64,000 nucleotides of DNA. It comes from Magnaporthiopsis rhizophila (Eukaryota > Ascomycota > Sordariomycetes > Magnaporthales > Magnaporthaceae). Below are positions 55,710 through 64,000 of this stretch, piece by piece (within the stretch, counting starts at the first letter, position 1; each line of letters starts with the position of its first letter). Position numbers and translations under genes: made by a program. The DNA lies in NCBI GenBank assembly GCA_003049465.1, contig PYSS01000004.1:624722-688721 (forward strand), written 5' to 3'. A model generated the notes under the pieces. The model had not been told where the DNA came from and did not search any database. It worked only from the letters and a program-made list of their open reading frames with translations.

Positions 55710-56033
55710 AGCCGCGGGCCTGTGCAGGTCACGCCGAGAGGTAGTGATAAAAAGGAGGGAGGTGAGGGGAAGGAATTGACCAATTTTTGGGGCGCTGGGC
55801 GAAGAGATTTTGTTCACGTGCAGCACAGCCTCACTCTCTTCAAGGCCCGAATTGTGGCCAGCGCCCATTGGTCACGATGTGTCCGAGGGCCGCCCGACTT
55901 CTGTGCAGCAATTGGAGTTTTAGTGAGCGGGATGGGAACGCTAGCGGCCAGGTGGGCATGGAACATTCGGAGCGAATCTGGTTTGAGAGGTATTCATTAA
56001 ACTGAAAAGAAGCAAGCAGCTGCGTCGAACCTC
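55710..56033. promoter_or_regulatory. Promoter region of the NACHT gene and 3' flank of the kinase-like gene
   Basis: 324 bp between the NACHT start codon and the stop codon of the next minus-strand gene. No further gene is seen. Confidence 0.5.
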
Positions 56034-57439
56034 TCATATCTTGGCCCTGGCCGTACCAGCAGCCGCCTCCCTAGCCTTCTCAACCATGGTCCACGCAAAC
56101 TCGGCAAGCGGCGCCCGCCCGTCAGCGTAGCGGCGGGCCTGCTCGCTACTCGCCTGGCGGGCGGCGACACGGGCGGCGATGCCCTGGCAGACGGCGGCGG
56201 CGCGGAACATGTTGAAGGCCTGGGCCCAGCGCAGCTCGGGCGCCATCTCGGCCGGGGTCCGCCACCAGCCGGCGGGGACGGCGGCGCGGTAGAGCTCGAC
56301 GGCCTCGTCGCGGGTGGGGAGGCCCGGGGTGGTGCCCGGGACGAAGCCCCGGTGGGCGGTGTTGACCATGTCGGTCGGCAGGTGTGCCGTCTCGAAGGGC
56401 TGGAAGAGGTTTGCCAGGTCCGAGAGGGGGTGGCCGATAGTGGACATTTCCCAGCTGTTGTTTGTCAGTGTATTTTCGAGGTATAAACCCGAAATCGGTG
56501 GTTTAAAGGGGTCATGCCTTGGAAAACAGACGAGGGTGAAAGAAAGAAAGAAAGAGAAAAAGAAGGGAGAATAGACGAAAGGAAGTGGGAAAAGAGGAAC
56601 GAAAAAAAAAGGAACGAAAAAAAAAAGAACGAAAAAAAATGAACGAAAAAAGGAACGAACAAAAAGGAACGAAGAAAAGGAACGAAGAAAGAGAAGGAAG
56701 GATGTAAGAAAAAAACTCACTCCAATATCCCAATAACCCTCGGCTCCGTCTTATGAAACACCAAATTATCAATCTTGTAATCGCCATGCACCAGCGTCGC
56801 CCGGTCCCGCGGCTGCATCGTCTCGTCCTCGAAAAACCGCACCAGCTCCGCGTACCTGGGCAGGTGGCCGACGGCCTCGCCCGTCTCCACGTCGCGCGCG
56901 GCGGCCTGGGCCTCGCACACGCCCGTCCACGTGCGCACCTGTCTGGCGAAAAACCGGCCCCTTTTCCCGAACCCGGCCAGCCCGACCGCGTCCACGTCGA
57001 CCGAGTGCAGACGCGCGAGCGTGCGGATCGCGTCGGCCCACAGCGCGGACCGCTCGGCGGCGCCCACGCCCGGCATGGCCGGGTCCTCGAAGATGCGGCC
57101 GTCGAGGAACTCCATGACGTAAAAGGGCGTGCCCACGACGGCGCTGTCCTCGCACAGGCAGATGGGGCGCGGGACCGGGACGGCTCCAGCTAGAGACAGG
57201 GCCGAGAGGACGCGGTGCTCGCGCTCGACCTGGTGCGCCGTCTTGGACACGAGCCGGCCCGGCGGCTTCTTGCGCAGCACGTAGCGGCGCCCGCGCGCGT
57301 CGGTCAACTGGTACGTCGGGTTGGACTGGCCAAAGCCAAACTGCTTGACTTCGAGCGGCGGCGTGATGGCCGGCACGTCGGAGCGGATGTAGGCCTCGAG
57401 GGCCGCCACGTCGATTGGGTGCCGTACGGGGCCTGCCAT
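56034..57439 (-). CDS. Aminoglycoside-phosphotransferase-fold kinase (ACAD10/11 N-domain-like)
   Basis: Two exons, 57439-56721 and 56454-56034, join in phase 2 and encode 379 aa. The N-lobe has IDVAALEAYIRSDVPAI, FGFGQSNPTYQLTDARGRRYVLRKKPPG (the ATP-binding Lys in VLRKKP), and HQVEREHRVLSALSLAGAVPVPRPICLCED. The catalytic motif is LVHGDYKIDNLVFH (HGDxxxxN) and the metal-binding motif is GILDWE, split across the intron. STIGHPLSDLANL follows. This pattern matches the phosphotransferase domain found at the N-terminus of ACAD10/ACAD11 in animals and in separate fungal proteins. The acyl-CoA dehydrogenase part is absent. Related domains phosphorylate 4-hydroxyacyl-CoAs during fatty-acid breakdown, so a role there is possible but inferred. 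The ATG at 57439 begins MAGPVRHPI; a possible upstream extension is low-complexity. Confidence 0.88.
56597..56700. repeat. Degenerate GAACGAAAA-type repeat inside an intron
   Basis: About eight units of RGAACGAAAAA with variable A-run length (about 11-17 bp each) lie within the 266-nt intron of the kinase-like gene. Other introns in this window are mostly 50-120 nt. The repeat accounts for much of the excess length. Confidence 0.8.
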
Positions 57440-59098
57440 GGTTCCTTCCCCCTTTTTTTTTTTTTTCCCTCTTGACCTCCTCTTGTACTTGGTCCAGTCT
57501 CCGTTCCCTCCCTCTTGCGCCAATGGCTTTTCCCCCAAGAGCCGATCGGTCGACGCCGTCAATATCCAAGATAGATCTCAAAAGTGCGCGTATATGTGCG
57601 TGGTTGTGAAAGTCAATGCCCAAGATGACGAGGTGGATGAAATTGGATGACGCTCGGCTTCCCACGGGGATGCGGTTGCCCGTTAGCCGAGGCATGTGGG
57701 GCCGTCCCTTTTCGTGATACCCACCCTGAGCTTTCCAGGGGCACGGGGAGCGGCGGGGTCGGGCTGCTATCCCAAATAGGCAGTTCCTGTTTTCGAGCGG
57801 GCGGTCTGGAAAAAATTGCATCATAACCCGTTTGAGCTCCGCAGAGTAAATACACACAAATATTACACCCACTGCTTGCTTCGTAAACCGACAAACATTC
57901 CCTGCAAATTTGCTGCCCGTATACCGACACCAGCAGCCAGGAGTTGGGAGAGATCAAAAGACGATAAGCGATGAAGGAACCCAGACAATTCATCTCATGA
58001 CCTGTTCTCAAGTGAAAACGATAAGGAACCCAACCCGAACCCTCGGTGAATGCATCAACCTATATTATCGCAGCATTCGGCCTCGCCAGTGTGCGTCCGC
58101 CCGCCTACCACAACACGTACTACCCACCCTCGTCCGGAACCGGACGGAGTCAGTCTACTAGGGCAAGTAGGTATGAAGACCAAAGTTGACAGACGGACAA
58201 CCTCACCCGCTCGGTGGCGAGCATCCAGACACGACCGACACGTGGCCCCCCTGGCTCCCCATGCAATCTCAACCTCTGGGCCTGTGTTCTTCACTGCTGT
58301 CTCCCGTTGGGACAATACAAACACACAAAACACAGACGAAAAAAAAAAAGTGCAGAAAAATCCACCGACTCCGGCAGTCCCTTATTAAATCATCGCCCGT
58401 CAAAACAGCAAGCAAAGGGGCCGCGTACAAAAAAGAAGATTGGGTGGGGTTGAATGGGATTTCGTATGAGTGTGAGTATGGAGGGGAAATGATGACAAAA
58501 AGGATGAGTTGAGCTTGGAGAGAAGTTCCATAGTAAACAAACAGGGTGTGCGTGTGTGTGCGTGTATGGTAAGTAAAAGGAAGTTGGGCGAGACCTGTTC
58601 CGGATGACGACCTTTAATATGATGTGCGATCTGGCCGAGGTTAAAAAAGAAAAACATGATGAGTGTGTGCAAAGAAAAATGAGATAAAGGAAAAAAAAAA
58701 GATTTAACGCCACGATGACCTCCCAAAGCCTGCCTATCCCGAGTTTCATCAAAGTCAAGTCAAAAAATATCAATGCAGTCATGCGAAAACGAAAGGAAAA
58801 AAAATCTTCGGCTGGCTCTGATGATCCCGCCAACAAAGAGTGGCAGAAGAAGGAAGAGTGACATGGATGTGTTGTCGTATGCTTTCGAATCGTCGCGTCA
58901 TGCAGAATCGTGTGTTGTTGTTGTTGTTGTCGTTGTTCGTCTCTTTGCTTCGCGCCTCCGCCCCGTGTCTGTCCACGTCGGATTTAGTGTGAACACGTAA
59001 CATATCCCCTTCCTCCACTCGTCTCTGTGTAAGGTCTGCTGTGTTGTCATGGCGAGATATGGTGACAGAACCACCACCACCACTATCTAGTCCCAGAA
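57440..59098. other. Intergenic region between the kinase-like gene and the RING gene
   Basis: 1.66 kb, with the kinase-like gene's promoter on the left and the RING gene's 3' flank on the right. The 3' flank may be long: 58.3-59.1 kb is A/T-rich on the sense strand, with GT microsatellites near 58545-58565 and GTT repeats near 58913-58935. No gene is supportable. Confidence 0.55.
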
Positions 59099-61987
59099 TC
59101 AGTTTTGCGACCAGTTGACAACAGCGTTTGCTGCCGACGCGGGGCCTGGTCGCTCAAACGGGTTGTCATCCAGACCTCCTACTACCGGGGGCAGGTGCTG
59201 GGAAAAAAGCGGTGTGGAGGACCCCGGGCCAGGAAACGGAGCACCCGCCTCCACCGGAGGGACTGGTCCCATGGACGACGACGAAGACGTGTCCGATGGG
59301 CCGCTGGTGCTCAACGGGTTGACGTAGCCTGCATCCTGCCCACTCGGTGGCATGTGGCCCTGGTTCTGCCCCATGTTCATCATTCCTGGGAACGCGTCTT
59401 GTGTCAGAGCCGCCGGAGTCGAATAGGCCGGTGTCCCCGAAGGCTGCTGTCCTGGGCGGTGTTGCATGGGAAGACCCATGAGGCCGCGCGGGATGGCAGC
59501 AGGCATCGGGATCAGCCGCTGCTGCCCCAGAGCCTGTTGGCTCTGCATCCTACGGCCTTCCATCTGAGCGTGCAACTGCCAGTGCACCGGCGCGTTCATG
59601 CTCGAGCCGCCGTAGTACCTGTCGCGCCCCGGCGAGCCTTGCTGGGATGATGGAGTGGACGACGAGGCGCCGGCAAACGAGTTCGGCCGCACGCCTCCAC
59701 CGTTGGAGCTTCCGGTCGAGGGCGCCCCGCGGAGGCTCCCATGGCGCGGTCGGGTGCGGCGGGTGCGCTGGTCAATGTCCTCTGGGGGCGAGCGCCTCGC
59801 CGCCTGCCATGCGGCCCTGCTGGCCGCCCCAGCGGCTGCGTAGGGGTTCGAATGCGCTTGGCGGTGGTATAGGAAACCCATGTCAGGCACCAAAGCCGCT
59901 GTGCCCGTAGAGTTGCTGCTGTTTAGAGTGGAAAGCCCGTTAGTAAACTGTAGACAAGCTGGAATCGAGGGTGGGCGTGGAGGCAGCCTACAAAGCCGGC
60001 CTGCCATCTGGCAGCGCAGCCGCGAAGATGTTGTTGACCGATCTCGCGGTTAGGCGCCTAGCGGGTTCCGAGGGAACCTTGTCGCGGCAGTACGGGCAGC
60101 TGTCGGATTCCTCGAACCATTTCTTGATGCAGTGGTCTCCAAAGACGTGCTTGCACTTGGGCAGTCTCAGGGGCGCCTCGTTGATACCCTCGGGGTTCGG
60201 GATCCCAAACTCGTTGTAGCAGATGACGCAGGCTGTAAAAGGTGTTCACGGTCAGCAAGTAGTGAGATATTAAGAAAGGAAAGGGGTACACTTGACTCAC
60301 TTCGTTCGTTTTCCGGAAGGCTGTCGATGTCAACGCTCTGGAGCGAGGCGAGGGCACCCTTGGAGGCAATCCGTTTGTTGTTCAAAGCCCCACGGAGGAG
60401 TTGTTGGCGACGGATTCTGTCTTCGGTGAAATCGTTCATTCTGACCGTGTAAGGGTGTCCGGCCGCGCCTAGCTGTTGGATAAACATCTCTTCCATGTGC
60501 TCCTCGCTGGAGTCGCTATCGTCATCGGAGACATGCACCTCGACCGCCGACCTCCTGTGACTCGGAGTCGACCGTCGTCGCTCCAAATCACTGATGGACA
60601 CGTGCCCTCCGGGTCCAGAGCGACCAGCGGGTTGGTCCATGCCGCCCGCAGCGACGGGGGTCAGAGCTGGCGGGCTCACACTGGGTGACGTGGCGATTGC
60701 GGGACCTCGAGGGCTCCCATTCGATCGTGGCTGAGACCCCAGGTTCGCTTCACTCCGGGTCGGCGTTTGGGGACCTTGCTGTTCATGTGGCGGCCTTCCG
60801 GAGGTGCCGGGCGACGAATGGGCGGGCGATCCGCTGCCGGTCGGGTTTGGGCTTGCACGGGCCGACGACGAAGGTGAGGTGGAAGACGAATGGGAGAAGG
60901 AGCCATATTCGGGCTGTTGGCTATTGGCGGGCGGTGTTTGGCCATGGTGTTCAGGCATGGTGGGATTCGGAAGAGTGCGTGGGGAGACTGCGGGCGCAGA
61001 GGCGGCGTTGGCGGGAGTCGGATGCTGCTGCTGGGGATTGCCAAGGTGGGCATGAGGTCCGGGGTTGAACCGCTGGGCGCTCTCGGGCAGTCTGTGGGGA
61101 TGCTGACGGAAGAGCGACCACGACGATGCGAACGGATCAAGAGACTGGCCGAGGCTGTGTTGAGTCACCAGCAGGGGATTGACGGCGGGGCCAGCTCCTA
61201 GACCGCTCCCTCCGCTGCTGCTGCTGCTGCTATTGCTGTGGAGGTTGCTGGTGCTGCTGTTGCCGCTGCCGCCGTTGTTGCCGCTGCTGCTGTTGCCGTT
61301 GTTGTTGTTATTGTGGTGGCTGCCGCCCGCCCCGCCCATATACTGTTGGTGGGGGTGGGAGTGGTGATGGTGGTGCTCGAGCGCCGGGAACAGGGACGGC
61401 AGCTGCTGGGGAGCAAACAGGCCCGAGCTGGAGGAGGATCGGGTGTCGGGAGCGCCAAACTGGTGCGCCCAGTGCGGTGGCTGGGGCGCTGGCGGCTGGT
61501 GGTGGGAGAACCAGTGGTTTGTCGAGGGTGGCGGGTGCACCGGGTCGTACGGATGGTGCGGATGTGACTGGGAGTGCGAGTGCGAATGTGAGTGTGGCTG
61601 CGAGTTCGTATGTTGGTGGTGGTGGTGGGCTTGGGCGTGGGCGTGGGCGTGATGGGCGTGGTGGTTGTGCTGCTGCTGCTGTTGTTGTTGCTGCTGCTGC
61701 GAGAGCAAGTGCGGGGGAGAAGAGGAATGGAGTGGATTTCTGACTGGTGAAAGCAAGGAGGAGACTGAGTTATAATTCGGACTGGGAAGGGGCGAACCGT
61801 GGTGGTCGACGCGGTGGGCTACGCTGTAGGGACAGGTGCCGGCGCCTGTTATGGGCGGGTGCTGCAGACGCGGGGCTGGAGGCTCTGGAATACTGGAATG
61901 CATAACGTAGTCCATTTCGTCCATGGACGGCAGCCGAGGTGGTGCCGCCGCGGGCCAGGGCAGCTCCCCAGCTCTGGAAGCCATCAT
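59099..61987 (-). CDS. Large disordered RING-H2 protein (putative E3 ubiquitin ligase)
   Basis: Three exons, 61987-60301, 60232-59992 and 59918-59099, keep frame (phases 1 and 2) and give 915 aa from the start MMASRAGELPW. Residues 1-560 are disordered, with Gln, His, Ser, Asn and Pro runs (a Gln run near residue 100, then HNHHAHHAHAHAQAHHHHQH). The RING-H2 finger is at about 564-610: TCVICYNEFGIPNPEG, LPKCKHVFGDHCIKKWF, DSCPYCRD (C3H2C3). It is encoded by exon 2. Residues 640-915 are again disordered (Gly/Ser/Pro/Gln). RING-H2 domains recruit E2 enzymes. Just before the RING is the conserved-looking MEEMFIQQLGAAGHPYTVRMNDFTEDRIRRQQLLRGALNNKRIASKGAL. Substrate unknown. The reading frame stays open upstream to an ATG at 62377. 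Confidence 0.87.
61672..61701. repeat. CAG/CAA repeat encoding poly-Gln in the RING gene
   Basis: About ten CAG/CAA codons (CTG/TTG on the plus strand) encode an uninterrupted Gln run. They lie next to a His/Ala/Gln-rich segment at about 61580-61671 built from CAC/CAT codons. A mixed CAG/CAA code normally limits slippage. Confidence 0.8.
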
Positions 61988-64000
61988 GGGCCGTGCTGAG
62001 ATGTGGCGGCGGGAAGAGCGGGGCGGATTCGAATTGACTTCCCAGACTCGCCCGTCGCAAGACTCGCCAACGACGTTCCTACCGGAAGAGGCAGGAGGGC
62101 GGCGGCGACGAACGAGAGAGGCTCTGCCGACAACTGGGACGGAAGAGGCCGGTTGTGAGTTGGGTGGCGTGCGTGCCCGAGGCCGACAACGGAAGGCTGG
62201 GCAGCCGGGCTGGCGTTTCGAGGCAGGCAGGCAGACAGACAGGCGGACAGGCAGGGAAAGGCAGGCAGGCAGCCGGTGCAGCAAGTATGAGGCAGATACG
62301 GCCGGTGTTAATGGCCGTCGCTGCTGCTGCTCCGCTGCTGCTTCTTCAGCTGTCCCTCGCCCACATGCACGGCACACGGCAACAGCTAAGAAACAAACTC
62401 AGGCTCGTGTCTATTTGGGGCCGCACAGAATATCGAGTTGTCCTGGCGGTCGGTAAGATGATGGTACGAGGTGAGAAATCAGGAGCAATATAATGATGAC
62501 GACAGGTAGCAGAAGACGGAATAATGATAAAAAGGAGAAGGAGAGAGAAAAAAATTGGTTGATCGGAAAATCACTCGATGCTTTACGAACAGCACTCGTG
62601 GCGGGTTTCGGGGCTCTGTGGCCGTTGTCGGATGGTCTTTGGCTTTTCGCCCTCGTCGTGCTCTTCCCCCTCGTTTGGCCCGACTTTCCCCTCTCTCTCT
62701 CTCTCTTTTTTCCAGGAAGCCCAGGCGGTGGGGCCGACGTTCGGAGCGAAACGATGCTGACGTAGGTGTCGGACCAAGTCTTGACGTCGGCGTAGGTCAA
62801 GAGCAGTCGGAGCAGGTGTCGAATCCAAGGGGCATGGCTGGCCGCGGGAAAGGTCGGTGGTGGTGGTGGTTGTGGTGGTGGCCGGGGAAGAAGGAAAGGG
62901 GAGAGAGGGCGGGCGGCTCGAAGGGAACAGCAGGTCCAGACGCTTAAGAGCAAGAGCCGTCGTTAGTGCGTGCTGGGTCTCATGGAATTGTGGTGGAGGG
63001 GTTTCGGTGTCTGGGAGCACTTGACTGGGGTGCGTGAGCGAAGGCAGGAAGCATCAGGCTCACTCCAGCTGCTGGTCCGGTGGGTGGACTGGACGTGCTT
63101 GCAGTGGACCCCCCGGCCCGTCCAGCACCACCCTTGTCCGGGCAGGTACTTGTGGTATACATACATGGCGCCGACCGCCTGCCTGGCCCTTCCATTAATG
63201 CCTGCCCTTTTTTTTTTTTTTTTTTTTTTTTGCCCGCAGCCCAAGACTCAATCAAATCCACCACTTACACGCACAATCCCAGCCAGCCGGGCGGCCAGCA
63301 CCGACCGCCTGAATCTTTCCCCAGCCTGCAACTAGAACCAAGTCGAAAAGGGAGAACCCCCGAAACTGAGAGCTGAGGGGGAAAAAGCAAAGAAAGGAAA
63401 AAGAGCAAAGCAGGCTACCAAAAGGAGGGCTGCAACGCATTCGGAATCCAATCCAATCGAGCAAAAGCCGCCAGGTAGGTTCCATTTGCGGAGCTGGTGT
63501 TTGCCATGTCCTGTTTGGGCAGGTTTGCTGCCAATGCCTCGCCTAACAAGAATGTGCCGGTTCAGGCTTGTCCCTCCCAGTGGCCGGTGGGGACATGCTG
63601 CTGAGTTGTGCGTGCCCATGTGTGTGTTGTGTGTGTATTTTGTGTGAGCGAGAGCAACATACGACGTAGGTATGCCGCAGGCGAAAGACGGACCAGGCAG
63701 GGAGGGTGACGCAGCAATTAGCCAGACAGGATGGGCCAAAAGACCGGGGCAGACAGAGCGAGGCCAGTCGAGCCGAACACACGAGTGAGTACATCAAAAG
63801 TACAGCGAAGCAAGCGGCCAGCGAGCAGGCAAGTAAGGCAGCAAGCACACAGCACAGCACAGTCACGTCGATCCAACTTACTTCACCGAGAGTCTGGCTG
63901 TTTTATCCTGTCTTTGCCTGCCCGCTTCTTGGCTGGCTGGCTGGCTGGGTCCTTGTCGCAGGACCACACAGTACAGCCAACCCGACGGACAGAACAGACT
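61988..64000. other. Upstream region of the RING gene to the window edge
   Basis: 2 kb with no separate supportable gene. The first 390 bp upstream of the RING start remain open in frame and could be an N-terminal extension or leader with upstream ATGs. Further out there are GGCA/GACA and GGCT microsatellites (about 62221-62270 and 63930-63950), a TTTCTCTCTCTCTCTCTTTT tract near 62690-62710, a 24-T run at 63208-63231 and GT-rich DNA near 63618-63650. Confidence 0.5.
63208..63231. repeat. Poly(T) run of 24
   Basis: 24 consecutive T in the RING gene upstream region, followed by GCCCGCAG. Confidence 0.9.

Noticed and set aside
56769..57872. A 367-codon minus frame overlapping the kinase-like gene
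   Set aside because: Its 3' two thirds is an out-of-frame reading of the kinase exon (Arg/Gly/Ala-rich). The real frame carries all catalytic motifs.

Overview
The window is nuclear DNA of a filamentous ascomycete. Genes are on both strands and most are split by short GT-AG introns of about 50-120 nt. Coding DNA is GC-rich, with C/G preferred at third positions. The gene content is typical of Pezizomycotina: an Arp2/3 subunit, SSU-processome proteins, a fungal TRP-type vacuolar channel, an NLR-like NACHT protein and a Baeyer-Villiger-type monooxygenase. A Sordariomycete, perhaps Sordariales, is my best guess, but this rests on general resemblance only. There is no sign of a prokaryotic, plasmid or viral replicon, and no rRNA or tRNA gene was recognised.

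Layout. 1-498 is the 5' end of a minus-strand gene cut by the window edge. It is followed by about 8.2 kb without a credible gene. 8.7-28 kb is a compact block of conserved housekeeping genes: NOC4, ATP4, a flavin monooxygenase, UTP12, ARPC2, a cysteine-desulfurase-like PLP enzyme, TPA1/OFD1, MTQ2 and SMD1. PKR1 follows at 28.8-29.3 kb. From 31 to 42 kb come less-characterised fungal proteins: an F-box protein, a single-pass membrane protein and two conserved-looking proteins of unknown function. 43-49.4 kb carries a cystathionine-type PLP enzyme, a membrane-anchored polysaccharide deacetylase and the vacuolar cation channel YVC1. 50.2-55.7 kb looks accessory: a small Cys-rich protein, an unknown gene with a frameshift, and an alpha/beta-hydrolase-NACHT (NLR-like) gene with two frameshifts. 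56-62 kb holds an aminoglycoside-phosphotransferase-fold kinase and a large disordered RING-H2 protein. The last 2 kb is its upstream region.

Functional themes. Two small-subunit processome proteins (Noc4, Utp12) lie within 10 kb of each other, each in a divergent pair with an unrelated housekeeping gene (ATP4, ARPC2). Tpa1/Ofd1 and Mtq2, which both modify the translation machinery involved in decoding and termination, are adjacent and co-oriented. Pkr1 (V-ATPase assembly) and Yvc1 (vacuolar Ca2+ release) both concern the vacuole but are 18 kb apart.

Caveats. Gene models were spliced by hand, using reading-frame continuity and consensus splice sites. Every multi-exon model listed as intact keeps frame through all junctions. 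Long A/T homopolymers, one single N and one 22-N gap show that homopolymer length in this assembly is unreliable, so the frameshifts at 51-54 kb need confirmation in reads.
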